Assembly (NCBI RefSeq): GCF_011634775.1
Contig: NZ_JAALXT010000001.1
Span: 1,259,125 to 1,323,124 of the forward strand
DNA from: Thalassoroseus pseudoceratinae
GTDB taxonomy: Bacteria; Planctomycetota; Planctomycetia; Planctomycetales; Planctomycetaceae
Length of the DNA: 64,000 nucleotides
Direction: 5' to 3'
In this document: positions 1 through 10,006 of the stretch, one piece after another
Numbering within the stretch: position 1 is the first letter of the stretch
Layout: each line of letters opens with the position of its first letter
Made by a program: the position numbers and the translations under genes
Notes under the pieces: model-generated
Seen by the model: only the letters and a program-made list of their open reading frames with translations
What the model was told of the DNA's origin: nothing
Databases searched by the model: none

Positions 1-1144
1 TGGCATGACGGCCGGTCAAAAGAAGTTTCCGGTCATTCAATCGCCTTGGAAGTTTCGGCAATGCGGTGAGTCGGGAACTTGGATCAGCGAATTGCTGCCG
101 TCGATGGCAAACGTCGCGGACGACATTTGTGTGATCAAGTCGATGCACACCGAAGCGATCAACCATGACCCGGCGATCACGTTTTTTCAATCCGGTCATC
201 AACAACCGGGACGGCCGAGCATCGGCGCGTGGCTGAGTTACGGTTTGGGCAGTGAAACCGAGAATCTGCCATCGTTCGTCGTCCTGTTAAGCAAGAACAC
301 CTTCCACCAAGCCCAACCGTTGTACGATCGGTTGTGGGGCAGCGGGTTTCTGCCGTCAAAGTATCAAGGCGTGAAATTCCGCAGCCAAGGCGACCCGGTT
401 CTGTATTTGACCGATCCCGCAGGAAATGACGACTCCGCACGTCGGGCAATGCTGGATCGATTGGCAAAGCTCAATCAACTTCGCGCCCAGGAAATCGGTG
501 ATCCGGAAATTCAAACACGCATTGCCCAATACGAGATGGCGTATCGAATGCAGACGTCGGTTCCAGAGTTGGCCGACACCTCGCAAGAACCGGAGAGCAC
601 CTTCAAACTCTACGGAGAAGAAGCCAAGCAGCCAGGAACTCATGCCGCGAATTGTTTGTTGGCTCGCCGGTTGGCCGAACGGGGCGTGCGGTTTATCCAA
701 GTGTTTCATCGCGGTTGGGATCATCACAGCAATCTGCCGACACATCTCCCAACGCTCGCCAAACAGACGGACCAAGGTTCCGCCGCGTTGATTGCGGATC
801 TCAAACAACGCGGACTCCTCGACAAAACCCTGGTCATCTGGGGCGGGGAATTCGGACGCACGGTGTACTCACAGGGCAACCCCAAATCGTTTGGCCGCGA
901 CCACCATCCCCGTTGTTTCTCGATTTGGATGGCCGGGGGCGGGATCAAACCCGGCTTGAGCTACGGACGCACCGACGACTACTGCTACAACATCGAAGAA
1001 AACCCCGTGCACGTGCACGACTTCCACGCCACAATTCTGCACTGTCTCGGTATCGATCACGAGCAACTCACCTACCGCTTCCAAGGTCGCGACTTTCGTC
1101 TCACCGATGTTCACGGCCACGTTGTCCAAGATGTGCTCGCGTGA
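1..1144 (+). CDS. DUF1501 family protein, C-terminal part (N-terminus outside window)
   Basis: The reading frame is already open at the left edge and ends at TGA 1142-1144. About 380 residues are visible, and the family is usually 450-500 residues with a twin-arginine leader, so roughly the first 100 residues are missing. The visible part has the features of the Planctomycete DUF1501 family, which has a sulfatase/alkaline-phosphatase-like fold: the block around [18 protein letters not shown], the GGEFGRT stretch, and [19 protein letters not shown] near the end. These proteins are normally exported and encoded beside DUF1549/DUF1553 cytochrome genes. No reaction is established. It is followed 39 bp later by a serine hydrolase gene on the same strand. 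Confidence 0.85.
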   Translation, partial: GMTAGQKKFPVIQSPWKFRQCGESGTWISELLPSMANVADDICVIKSMHTEAINHDPAITFFQSGHQQPGRPSIGAWLSYGLGSETENLPSFVVLLSKNTFHQAQPLYDRLWGSGFLPSKYQGVKFRSQGDPVLYLTDPAGNDDSARRAMLDRLAKLNQLRAQEIGDPEIQTRIAQYEMAYRMQTSVPELADTSQEPESTFKLYGEEAKQPGTHAANCLLARRLAERGVRFIQVFHRGWDHHSNLPTHLPTLAKQTDQGSAALIADLKQRGLLDKTLVIWGGEFGRTVYSQGNPKSFGRDHHPRCFSIWMAGGGIKPGLSYGRTDDYCYNIEENPVHVHDFHATILHCLGIDHEQLTYRFQGRDFRLTDVHGHVVQDVLA

Positions 1145-1183
1145 TTCCGCTGCCATGATTCTCCACAACCTGATGGACTTCCC

Positions 1184-2299
1184 ATGAAACAAACCACAAT
1201 GAAACGACGCACATTCCTTCAAAGCGGACTCGCACTCCTGGCCGGCTCGCGACTCAGTGCGGCTTGGAACGAAGATCAGCTTCAGCGTGCGGGTGATGTC
1301 CTCGCGAAAGCGGCTGTAAATGGAGAAGTCGAGTCGAGCGCGGTCTACGTGCAGCACGGGGACAGGGTCTTCTCACGCGTCTACGGAAACGCCCCAAATA
1401 CGGATGCGATGTTCTTGCTCGCTTCTATCTCGAAAACGATCGCGATTGCGGCCGTCATGACACTCTTCGATGAAGGTCGCTTTGAACTCGATGAGCCCGT
1501 TCAGAAGTATCTGCCGAAGTTTCGCGGGGCAGGGCGAGAGAAAATCACTGTTCGTCAACTTATGACACACGTATCCGGACTGCCGGACCAACTTCCTGAG
1601 AATGCGAAGTTGCGAGCCGCCCATTCGCCGCTCTCTGCGTTCGTTTCCGCCGCAATCGAAACACCGCTCCTCTTTGAACCGGGCACGAAATACAGTTATT
1701 CCAGCATGGCAATTCTGCTCGCGACGGAAATCGCCCAACGAGTCAGCGGAAAGTCCATTGCAGAACTCACACAAGAGCGAATCTATCAACCGTTGCGGAT
1801 GTCACGTTCGGCGATGGGGCTGGGGGAATTCAAGTTGTCGGATGTTGTGATGAACCAAGTCGACCGGGCCGCGCCCGAATCCGGCGCAGGGGATCCGACC
1901 ACGAAATCCTGGGATTGGAATAGCCTCTATTGGCGAAAAATGGGGGCACCGTGGGGAGCGGCACACGGATCGGCCGAAGATGTCGCCAAGTTCCTACATG
2001 AGTTTCTCCATCCAACGGGCAAGATTCTCAAACCGGAAACCATTACCCTGATGACCTCAAACCAGAACCCTGGGAAACTGCGTCCGCGTGGTCTCGGTTT
2101 TGATCTCGGTCGGATTGGCAAGACGCCTCACCTCAGCCCGAAAACCTTTGGTCACACCGGTTCAACCGGAACAATTTGCTGGGCCGATCCGACTACGGAC
2201 TCCATTTGCGTTGTGCTGACCACGCTTCCTCACCGCGCCGTTTCACCACATCCGCGGGACATTGTCTCGTCACAGATTGCCAAAACGATCCACGCGTAA
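1184..2299 (+). CDS. Exported serine hydrolase, class C beta-lactamase/esterase family
   Basis: This 371-residue protein begins with a twin-arginine-type leader (KRRTFLQSGLALLAGS), so it is probably exported folded by Tat. An ATG at 1199 is an alternative start. The beta-lactamase/penicillin-binding fold signatures are visible: S-x-x-K in LLASISKTIAI, a Y-S-S variant of the second motif in YSYSSMAI, and HTG in GHTGSTGT replacing the KTG of true class C beta-lactamases. The HTG form is typical of esterases and D-aminopeptidase-like relatives, so a carboxylesterase or peptidase role is more likely than antibiotic resistance. The substrate cannot be read from the sequence. Confidence 0.85.
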   Translation: MKQTTMKRRTFLQSGLALLAGSRLSAAWNEDQLQRAGDVLAKAAVNGEVESSAVYVQHGDRVFSRVYGNAPNTDAMFLLASISKTIAIAAVMTLFDEGRFELDEPVQKYLPKFRGAGREKITVRQLMTHVSGLPDQLPENAKLRAAHSPLSAFVSAAIETPLLFEPGTKYSYSSMAILLATEIAQRVSGKSIAELTQERIYQPLRMSRSAMGLGEFKLSDVVMNQVDRAAPESGAGDPTTKSWDWNSLYWRKMGAPWGAAHGSAEDVAKFLHEFLHPTGKILKPETITLMTSNQNPGKLRPRGLGFDLGRIGKTPHLSPKTFGHTGSTGTICWADPTTDSICVVLTTLPHRAVSPHPRDIVSSQIAKTIHA

Positions 2300-2463
2300 T
2301 TCCTTTGCCGATCGAATCCTGCACGTCGGCAAACACGACCAAGGACACGAACCGCGGGCAGTCGGCATCGCTGCCCGCAACGTTTCGACTTGGAACAACA
2401 TTGGTCGATATGATATCATCGACACCATAATCCCGCCCCCACATTGCTTGCCTCGGAACCGCG

Positions 2464-5406
2464 ATGAGATTGATCCCGCTTCTGCGTTGGCTGTTCCCTT
2501 TGGTGTTGCCGCTGTTCATCTCAGCCCAACTTCAAGCCGAGGACACCGTCGATAAATCGAAGCAACTCGAAACCGAGTTCCGTCAGACTGTCAAACCGTT
2601 TCTAGAATCGTTTTGCTTGGACTGTCATGGCGAAGTCGATCCCGAAGCGAAGCTGGATTTATCCGGCTATGACTCGCTCGCCGACGTGACGAAATCTCAC
2701 CAAACTTGGAAAGAGATTCTCGATCGTGTGACAGCGAACGAAATGCCGCCTGAGGAATTCTCACCGCAACCCACGAATGCCCAGCGGGAATCCATCACCA
2801 AGTGGGTTCGCAGTGTCCGTGAGCATGAATCCACACGAAACGCGGGCGATCCCGGTCCCGTGCTTGTGCGTCGGCTGAACAATGCGGAATACAATTACAC
2901 CATCCGGGATTTGACGGGTGTCGACGTTCGTCCGACTCAGACTTTCCCCGTCGATCCTGCCAATGAAGCTGGCTTCGACAACTCCGGTGAGTCGCTGACG
3001 ATGTCGCCGGCTTTGATGGGGAAGTACCTCGAAGCCGCACGCATGGTGGCCGAACACATGGTGCTAACGCCGAGCGATTTCCGGCTTGCTTCTCATCCAG
3101 TCGTTACCGAAACCGACCGCGATAAATATTGCGTGAATCGCATTGTCGACTTCTACGCGAACCAACCCACGAATTTGGCCGACTACTTCTTTGTCTGTTG
3201 GCAGAACTCGGTCGATGCACAAAAGACCGAACTCATCGAATTGGCAAAACAGTCGGAATTGAGCGTTCGGTACACCCAATTGGTTTGGAAGACTTTGCAC
3301 GCCGAACCTGCTTTCGGTCCGCTTCGTGTGTTGCAGGAAAGATTTCACCGCATCCCGGCGGATGCTACGCCGAAAGTCGCTCGCCGTCATTGCGATAGAA
3401 TGCGTGACTACGTGCAGAACATCCGCCCGAAGTTATCCAAGACATTCGAGAACTTGAAGATTGCCGATGTCCACAAAGGATCACAATCACTAGTTCTGTG
3501 GAAGAACGAACAATATGCCGCGAATCGGCGACGCTTCGATCCCGAACAACTCATTCCACCGGATCGCGAAAAACCCAAGGGAACTCCACCAGAGTTGGTA
3601 CTCCCCGAAGACGCCGACAAGCATCAACAATTCATCGCGTCCGTGGAGGAATTTTGTTCGGTATTTCCGGATGCTTTCTACATCTCCGAACGAGGCCGCG
3701 ACTATTTGGGTGTGCCCAAGGAGAAGCAGGAAAAGGGTCGTTTGCTGAGTGCGGGCTTCCACAGCATGATGGGATACTTTCGCGATGATGCTCCGTTGTG
3801 CGAGTTGATTCTCGACGAACATCAACACGCGGAACTCGATCGACTTTGGCAGGAACTCGACTTCATCACCTTCGCCCCGCGACGACAATACCTGGGGTTT
3901 CTTTGGTTTGAACGCACCGACTCCCGGTTCATGCGTGATCCGGAATTCGATTTTGCTCGTGCCGAGAACAAGAACGCCGCATCGACGGAGATGATCGAAT
4001 CGCTTTCGAAATTGTACCTCGCGAAAGCGGGAAAACCGGGCGGCGATCCAGTTGCTCTGAAGGCAATCGCCGACTATTTCCGGAATATCGACCGCCAAAT
4101 CCAATGGGTTGAAACCACCCGCGAAACTGCTGAACCCGCACATCGCAAAACGCTTCTCGAATTTGCCGCAGATGCCTGGCGACGGGAACTCACACCCGCT
4201 GAGAAGGAGCAGATCGTCGCGTTCTACGAAACACTTCGAGAGACCGACGGACTCGACCACGTGAATGCCATGCGGGATAGCGTGGTGTCGATTTTGATGT
4301 CGCCTCACTTCCTCTATCGAACGGATCTCATCAGCATCGGTGAAGGCCATCGAGAACTGACGAACTTTGAACTGGCGAACCGTTTGAGTTTCTTCTTGTG
4401 GTCTTCCGCACCTGATGAGGAGTTGCGGTCGTCGTCCAGAAATCTGAATGACGCCCCCACACTCCGTTGGCAATTTCGCCGGATGCTCCAAGACGAACGA
4501 ATCGCCGGTTTGTCGACGGAGTTCATGACGAACTGGCTCGACATTCGCCGATTCGAGGAACACAACAGCGTCGATCGAAATCGCTTTCCACAGTTTACTG
4601 ACGAACTTCGGCAAGCAATGTTCGAAGAGCCGGTTTATTTCTTTACCGATCTTTTGAACAATGATGGCTCGATCTTGGAGTTGCTCAATGCTCGGCATAC
4701 GTTCGTGAACCCGGTGCTTGCCAAACATTACGGCATGACGAAAAACATGTCGGCTTCCGCTCCGAGTTGGCAACGTATTGATCAGGCAGACGCCTACGGT
4801 CGGGGTGGGTTGTTGGGCATGTCGGTGTTTCTCACAAAGAATTCACCGGGGTTGCGGACCAGTCCGGTCAAACGTGGCTACTGGGTCGCACGCCGACTAT
4901 TGGGCGAGAATATTCCTCCGCCGCCTCCGAACGTTCCTGATCTCCCGGAAGACGAAACGAAACTCGGCGAACTCTCGTTGCGGGACGTGTTAGCTCGTCA
5001 TCGCGACCACGAAAGTTGTGCCGGTTGTCACAAGCGATTCGATTCACTCGGGCTGGCCTTCGAAGGTTTCGGTCCGATCGGTGAGAAACGGGAAATTGAT
5101 CTCGGTGGTCGTCCCGTAGAGACATCCGGTGAATTCCCAGGCGGCGTGAACGGAACAGGACTCGACGGCGTGCGAGACTACATCACACAACACCGCCAAG
5201 CAGAATTCGTCGACAATTTCTGTCGAAAACTTCTTGCATACGCACTGGGTCGTCAGCTTCTCCTCACCGATGAACCGCTACTTGCGGACATGAAGCAACG
5301 ACTCCATGCAAACGACTATCGGATCAGCAGTATCATCGAAGCCATTGTCACCAGTCAGCAGTTCCGAACCAAACGCGGCCGCCAATACTTTTTGAAGGAC
5401 GATTGA
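2464..5406 (+). CDS. Large exported cytochrome-type protein, DUF1587/1592/1588/1585 family
   Basis: The product has 980 residues with a Sec signal peptide (hydrophobic run at residues 5-22, A-Q-A end). A haem-c site CLDCH lies at residues 51-55 in the Planctomycete cytochrome C domain. Long DUF1587, DUF1595, DUF1592 and DUF1588 regions follow, with a second CxxCH (CAGCHKRFD, about residue 852) and a DUF1585 tail. It is encoded 1 bp from a DUF1552 gene, the standard pair in Planctomycetota. The enzymatic role is unknown; electron transfer linked to degradation of extracellular polymers is often proposed but not shown here. The start was chosen because ATG 2464 gives a complete signal peptide. 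Confidence 0.9.
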   Translation: MRLIPLLRWLFPLVLPLFISAQLQAEDTVDKSKQLETEFRQTVKPFLESFCLDCHGEVDPEAKLDLSGYDSLADVTKSHQTWKEILDRVTANEMPPEEFSPQPTNAQRESITKWVRSVREHESTRNAGDPGPVLVRRLNNAEYNYTIRDLTGVDVRPTQTFPVDPANEAGFDNSGESLTMSPALMGKYLEAARMVAEHMVLTPSDFRLASHPVVTETDRDKYCVNRIVDFYANQPTNLADYFFVCWQNSVDAQKTELIELAKQSELSVRYTQLVWKTLHAEPAFGPLRVLQERFHRIPADATPKVARRHCDRMRDYVQNIRPKLSKTFENLKIADVHKGSQSLVLWKNEQYAANRRRFDPEQLIPPDREKPKGTPPELVLPEDADKHQQFIASVEEFCSVFPDAFYISERGRDYLGVPKEKQEKGRLLSAGFHSMMGYFRDDAPLCELILDEHQHAELDRLWQELDFITFAPRRQYLGFLWFERTDSRFMRDPEFDFARAENKNAASTEMIESLSKLYLAKAGKPGGDPVALKAIADYFRNIDRQIQWVETTRETAEPAHRKTLLEFAADAWRRELTPAEKEQIVAFYETLRETDGLDHVNAMRDSVVSILMSPHFLYRTDLISIGEGHRELTNFELANRLSFFLWSSAPDEELRSSSRNLNDAPTLRWQFRRMLQDERIAGLSTEFMTNWLDIRRFEEHNSVDRNRFPQFTDELRQAMFEEPVYFFTDLLNNDGSILELLNARHTFVNPVLAKHYGMTKNMSASAPSWQRIDQADAYGRGGLLGMSVFLTKNSPGLRTSPVKRGYWVARRLLGENIPPPPPNVPDLPEDETKLGELSLRDVLARHRDHESCAGCHKRFDSLGLAFEGFGPIGEKREIDLGGRPVETSGEFPGGVNGTGLDGVRDYITQHRQAEFVDNFCRKLLAYALGRQLLLTDEPLLADMKQRLHANDYRISSIIEAIVTSQQFRTKRGRQYFLKDD

Positions 5407-5407
5407 G

Positions 5408-6748
5408 ATGAGTCAGAAGTCCCACCGCTCAAACGCACTTTCCCGCCGAACCGTCCTCAAAGGAACCGGCGTTGCGATGGCTTTGCCTTGGCTGGAATCC
5501 ATTCCCGTCTGGGGAGCTTCGGAATCGGCATCCGCTGGCAGCAATCCATTTCCAAAACGATTTGCCGCGTTGTTCATGGCATGCGGAATCAACGGCCAAC
5601 ACTGGTGGGCCAAGGGCGACGGCGACGACATGGAGTTGGGCAAGACGCTCACACCGCTGGAACCATTCAAACAAAAGCTGAATGTGATTTCCGGTCTGTT
5701 CAACAAAAACGCGACCGGCGTGGGAATTCACCCCGGACAGACCGGCAACATTCTCTCGGGTGCCTCATTGCAGAAGGGGGCAGAACTCCGTGGCGGCATC
5801 AGTGTGGACCAGTTTCTTGCCAATCACATCGGCCATGAAACGGTCCAATCGAGCTTGGTGCTTGGATGCGAACAACCAGTGACGGGGTATCACGAAACCA
5901 ATTTTTCGATGGCGTACAGTTCGCACATTTCGTGGCAGAACGCGACCTCACCGGTTCCGATGGAAGTCTACCCGTCGCTGGCTTTCGATAGTCTCGTCGA
6001 GAATCGTGGACTCAAACGAAACCAAAGCGTTCTCGATCGCATTCAAGAGCAAGCACGAAGTTTGAGCAACCGAGCAAGCTTCGCCGACCGCGCGAAACTC
6101 GACGAATACCTAACCAGTGTGCGTGAAGTCGAAAAACGAATCGAACGCCTGCGGACTCATCAAAACAAAGCTGTCGAGCGATCTCAACAATCCGGTCAAC
6201 CGCTCGTCACGATGAAGCGTCCCGACAACGGACTGCCCGAAGATATTCGCGAACACATGAAACTCATGTGCGACATCATCGCAATGGCGTTTCAAACGGA
6301 CAAAACTCGCGTGGCGACGCTGCTGATGTGCCGTGACATTTCCGGGTTGTTCTATCCGTTCCTCAACGTCCGCAAAGCCCACCATTCCGGCTCGCACGAT
6401 GATCGATCCGACGATTGGGAAAAAGTCTCGCGATACTATTGCAGTCAGGTGGCCTATCTCGCGAATCGACTGGACTCAATGCCCGAAGGCGACGGTACCG
6501 TACTGGACCATTCCAGCCTGTTGTTCCTGAACAACATGTGGTCTGGCAGCCGACACGACTCAAGCAAAGTTCCGCTATTCACCGTCGGCAGTTTAGGCGG
6601 CACTTTGGAGACCGGCCGAGTGCTCGACTACAGCGATCGTGGAGACGAAAACCGTAAACTCTGTAGTTTGTATCTCGGACTCATGAACCGCATGGGTTTA
6701 CCAGCGAAACAATTCGGCGACGCCGAAAGCCCACTCCAAGGCCTGTAA
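5408..6748 (+). CDS. DUF1552 protein with Tat-type leader
   Basis: This 446-residue protein is the partner of the upstream DUF1592-type gene, with only 1 bp between stop and start. The N-terminus has a twin-arginine-like leader (SRRTVLKGTGVAMALPWLE). The family block with KRFAALFMACGINGQHWW and the later SSLLFLNNMWSG are typical of DUF1552, a predicted alpha/beta-fold family nearly confined to Planctomycetota and Verrucomicrobiota. The length is normal for the family. Its biochemical role is unknown; the fixed pairing suggests that it and the haem protein act in the same exported complex. Confidence 0.9.
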   Translation: MSQKSHRSNALSRRTVLKGTGVAMALPWLESIPVWGASESASAGSNPFPKRFAALFMACGINGQHWWAKGDGDDMELGKTLTPLEPFKQKLNVISGLFNKNATGVGIHPGQTGNILSGASLQKGAELRGGISVDQFLANHIGHETVQSSLVLGCEQPVTGYHETNFSMAYSSHISWQNATSPVPMEVYPSLAFDSLVENRGLKRNQSVLDRIQEQARSLSNRASFADRAKLDEYLTSVREVEKRIERLRTHQNKAVERSQQSGQPLVTMKRPDNGLPEDIREHMKLMCDIIAMAFQTDKTRVATLLMCRDISGLFYPFLNVRKAHHSGSHDDRSDDWEKVSRYYCSQVAYLANRLDSMPEGDGTVLDHSSLLFLNNMWSGSRHDSSKVPLFTVGSLGGTLETGRVLDYSDRGDENRKLCSLYLGLMNRMGLPAKQFGDAESPLQGL

Positions 6749-6994
6749 CAAACCATACGCTTCTCTTCTTGTTCATCAGTGTGGAACCGCATATACAATC
6801 CTATCGAAACTCTTACCAACGGTGAGAGAAGGCCCGTCACACGCAACGACGTCGCCCTGAAACACTCATGATCGGACTCGTTCCGATCTGCCGTATACCT
6901 CTTCCACGCCTCTTCGGATTCGGTTGTATTTCTCGAATCGTCCGTTACGATGGTGGGGCACAATCGTTTGTGCTACTCACGAAAGGGGCATTTG

Positions 6995-8020
6995 GTGGCC
7001 ACAACTCTGAGTCAGGTAGCCCAGAAGGCGGGCGTCAGTGTTTCGGTGGCGTCCCGATCTCTGAATGGCCATGCGAAGGCGTACCGCATCAGCGATGCCA
7101 CGGTTTCGCGAGTGAAAGCCGCCGCCGATCAATTGGGATTTCGCCCCAGCCAAACGGCTCGGTCACTTCGGCTGCAAAAAACGGGGTTGGTGGGCGTCGT
7201 TGTTCCCGACCTCTCGAATCCGTTCTTTGCATCGATCTCACGGTCGATCGCGCTCTCCGCGGAAACCGAGGGTTATAGCGTGATCGTGGCCGATAGCCGC
7301 GAACAGACGGATCATGAAATCCGAATGCTGCATCAACTCGAAAGTCGACAGGTTGAAGCCCTCGTCGTCTGCCCGGTCGGAACCGAAAGCGGACACCTCC
7401 AAAACATTAGTGAGCGAGGAACGCCGGTCGTCCTGGCTGATCGCACTTTTCCAAATTGCGATCTGGTCCAAGTGACCTCCGACCATCATAGCGGAGCCCT
7501 GAAAGCCACTCGTCTACTGACTGCCAAAGGGCACCGTGTCATTGGAGTATTGCAAGGACTTCCAGGCACTCTGCCCAATGAGCAGCGGCTACAGGGCCAC
7601 ATGACTGCTCTTGAAGAAGTTGGTGTTGCGTTCGATGAATCGCTCGTCGTCGGAGACAATTTTACCGAGACATCGGGTTTCGACTCTACAAAAACGTTGC
7701 TAATGGATCGCCCGGATGTATCCGCAATCTTCGCGTTCAGCACGCCGAACGCAATGGGGGCACTTCGCGCGGCCACTGAATTGGGGCGGCGGGTGCCTGA
7801 CGACTTGTCCATCGTTGGGTTCGACGACTGCCCTTTTGCAGATTTAATGAACGTACCGCTCACGACAGTCTGCCAGGATGTCAACCGCATCGGCCAGCTT
7901 GCAGCCGATCTGGCTCTCACTGCGGCGGCAGGTTCGAATCGTCAAAAGCTCAAGAAACGGCACAGTATCAAAACGCGTGTCATCGTTCGAAATTCTATTT
8001 CACCCCTGAGGAACTCATGA
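6995..8020 (+). CDS. LacI-family transcriptional regulator of the ribose/nucleoside operon
   Basis: The protein has 341 residues. The GTG start at 6995 is preferred because GAAAGGGG lies 6-7 nt upstream and the protein then begins right at the LacI helix-turn-helix (TLSQVAQKAGVSVSVASRSL). Residues 1-55 are the DNA-binding head and hinge helix; the remainder is a periplasmic-binding-protein-like sensor domain, with FDDCPFADLMNVPLTTV near its end. It overlaps the following nucleoside hydrolase gene by 4 bp (ATGA), so it is the first gene of the operon and probably controls its own transcription. The ligand is likely ribose or a nucleoside product (inferred from context). I could not identify a convincing operator upstream. 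Confidence 0.88.
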   Translation: MATTLSQVAQKAGVSVSVASRSLNGHAKAYRISDATVSRVKAAADQLGFRPSQTARSLRLQKTGLVGVVVPDLSNPFFASISRSIALSAETEGYSVIVADSREQTDHEIRMLHQLESRQVEALVVCPVGTESGHLQNISERGTPVVLADRTFPNCDLVQVTSDHHSGALKATRLLTAKGHRVIGVLQGLPGTLPNEQRLQGHMTALEEVGVAFDESLVVGDNFTETSGFDSTKTLLMDRPDVSAIFAFSTPNAMGALRAATELGRRVPDDLSIVGFDDCPFADLMNVPLTTVCQDVNRIGQLAADLALTAAAGSNRQKLKKRHSIKTRVIVRNSISPLRNS

Positions 8021-9066
8021 AACAATTCGCTCTATTGGTTGCCTGCATGTCGTGGGGAGCATCTTTCGCAAACGCTGATGAACGTCAGCCGGTTCCTTTG
8101 ATTTTCGATACCGATATTGGAAACGATTGCGACGATGTCCTCGCGATGGGTGTGATTCATGCGTTGCAAACGCGAGGCGAGTGTGAACTCCTAGCAGTCA
8201 CGATTACCAAAGACCACGAGCTCGCAGCCGCGTTTACAGATGTGGTGAATACGTTCTATGGTCGTGGTGACATTCCGATCGGTGTCTGCCGAAGCGGTGT
8301 CACGCCAGAGCCAGGACGATTCAATGTCCTAGCAGCCCAAAAGGACAACGGCAACGACCGCTACGAGCACGACTTGCGAAGCGGCAAAGACGCTCCCGAT
8401 GCTGTCGATGTCCTCCGCAAGACATTGGCTAGTCAAGAAGATGGCAGTGTTGTGATTGTACAAGTCGGGTTCTCCACCAACCTTGCGAATCTTTTGAAGT
8501 CACCGGCTGACAAACATAGTGACTTGAGCGGCCTAGAACTCGTCAAGAAGAAGGTCAAACTGCTATCGATTATGGCCGGTGCATTTCGGCAGATTGCGAA
8601 CAACAGGGGACAACTGTACGACCACAAAGAATACAACATTGTCAAAGACATCCCCGCGGCGAAAGCAATCGCGAAAGATTGGCCGACACCAATCGTCTGG
8701 AGCGGATATGAGATTGGCAAGAATCTGACGTATCCTCACATGAGCATCTTGCGTGACTATCAATACGTGCCGCATCATCCACTGTCTGAGGCTTACATAG
8801 TTTACAATCCTCCGCCACACGATCGCCCCACTTGGGATTTAACCTCGGTCTTGCATGCAGTTCGTCCCGAGCATCAATACTTCGACCTATCGGCAACCGG
8901 CCGCGTGCATGTGGCCGACGATGGTCTGACGACCTTTGAAGAATCTAGCAATGGTCGCGACCGCTACTTGATTCTGCGAGAAGAACAAAAAGGCCGTGCC
9001 CGCGAAGCGCTTGTGCAACTTTCCAGCCAACCTCCAGCAGGGCATCAGCCAAAGGCCGACGATTGA
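8017..9066 (+). CDS. Exported nucleoside hydrolase (IU-NH family)
   Basis: This 349-residue protein starts with a Sec signal peptide (MKQFALLVACMSWGASFANA), which is unusual for inosine/uridine-type nucleoside hydrolases that normally work in the cytoplasm. The calcium-binding signature is present as DTDIGNDCDDVLAMG, followed by the usual alpha/beta-fold blocks. It should split the N-glycosidic bond of a ribonucleoside to give base and ribose, or act on a related glycoside. It lies 1 bp upstream of ribokinase and in the same operon as a ribose transporter. This supports extracytoplasmic release of ribose, although substrate specificity is an inference. Confidence 0.85.
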   Translation: MKQFALLVACMSWGASFANADERQPVPLIFDTDIGNDCDDVLAMGVIHALQTRGECELLAVTITKDHELAAAFTDVVNTFYGRGDIPIGVCRSGVTPEPGRFNVLAAQKDNGNDRYEHDLRSGKDAPDAVDVLRKTLASQEDGSVVIVQVGFSTNLANLLKSPADKHSDLSGLELVKKKVKLLSIMAGAFRQIANNRGQLYDHKEYNIVKDIPAAKAIAKDWPTPIVWSGYEIGKNLTYPHMSILRDYQYVPHHPLSEAYIVYNPPPHDRPTWDLTSVLHAVRPEHQYFDLSATGRVHVADDGLTTFEESSNGRDRYLILREEQKGRAREALVQLSSQPPAGHQPKADD

Positions 9067-9067
9067 C

Positions 9068-10006
9068 ATGTCGAATCAGAACCACTCAGCACCAAGAATC
9101 GTCGTTTGCGGTTCCATCAACATGGACCTAGTTGTTCGCTGTCAAACAATCCCGAAACCCGGACAAACAATTGCCGCGGAATCGGTTACTGAAGTTTGTG
9201 GCGGAAAGGGTGCTAACCAAGCGGTGGCAGCAGCGAAAGTCGGTGGGCGGGTCCAGATGATTGGTCGTGTCGGCAACGATGCATTTGCAAGGCGTCTGCA
9301 AGCCAATCTGGAACAATACCATGTCGACTGCCAAGCGGTCTTGTCCACAGACGACTGCGCGAGTGGACTGGCAATCATTGCGTTAGAAAGTTCCGGCCAA
9401 AACGCAATTATGGTTGTTCCGGGAGCCAATGGTCAGCTGTTAGAATCTGATATCCAGTCTCATCATCAACTGATCGAGTCGGCGGATGTCTTGATGCTCC
9501 AATTGGAAATACCGACGCCAAGTGTGATTGCTGCCATCGACATTGCAAAGCAGTGTGGCGTGCGTTGCATTCTGGATCCGGCCCCGGTTGCTGCCGAATG
9601 GACTGATGGCTTACTCGATGTGGATCTCGTTTGCCCCAATGAAAGCGAGGCGGCCGCTATCACCGGGATCGAGATCGATTCCATCGAAGACGCTAGAACA
9701 GCAGCACAACAACTAATAAACCGCGGCGCGAAGAATGCCATTATCACACTCGGTGATAGAGGAACGGTATTACTAGCAGATGATTCATTCCATCACATTG
9801 CACCAACTCCTATTCAGCCAGTCGACACCACAGCGGCCGGTGATGCTTTTGCAAGTGCGTTAGCCGTCGAGTGGGCGAACACATCGAATCTCTTACAGGC
9901 GACTCAGTTCGCTAGTGTCGCCGGTGCGTTGGCTGCCACAAAATTTGGTGCCCAGCAAAGCCTTGCCGACCGAAACGAAATCAATGCCCGAAGGAACCAC
10001 TCATGA
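9068..10006 (+). CDS. rbsK: Ribokinase
   Basis: This 312-residue PfkB-family kinase phosphorylates D-ribose to ribose-5-phosphate using ATP. The N-terminal GSINMDLVV and GGKGANQAVAAAKVGG blocks are the ribokinase substrate-binding signatures, and TTAAGDAFASALAV near the C-terminus is the PfkB signature 2, carrying the catalytic Asp and anion hole. The ATG at 9068 fits the family start; longer in-frame starts lie inside the preceding gene. The stop overlaps the next gene's ATG (ATGA at 10003-10006), so the genes are translationally coupled. The product joins the pentose phosphate and nucleotide pathways. Confidence 0.92.
   Translation: MSNQNHSAPRIVVCGSINMDLVVRCQTIPKPGQTIAAESVTEVCGGKGANQAVAAAKVGGRVQMIGRVGNDAFARRLQANLEQYHVDCQAVLSTDDCASGLAIIALESSGQNAIMVVPGANGQLLESDIQSHHQLIESADVLMLQLEIPTPSVIAAIDIAKQCGVRCILDPAPVAAEWTDGLLDVDLVCPNESEAAAITGIEIDSIEDARTAAQQLINRGAKNAIITLGDRGTVLLADDSFHHIAPTPIQPVDTTAAGDAFASALAVEWANTSNLLQATQFASVAGALAATKFGAQQSLADRNEINARRNHS

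Noticed and set aside
2404-2423. Near-palindrome around ATGATATCAT before the DUF1592-type gene
   Set aside because: The symmetric core is only 10 bp and AT-rich; no repeat elsewhere supports an operator.
3490-4773. Long 427-codon minus-strand frame
   Set aside because: It lies wholly inside the DUF1592-type gene on the plus strand, which has a clear family match; the opposite frame has none.
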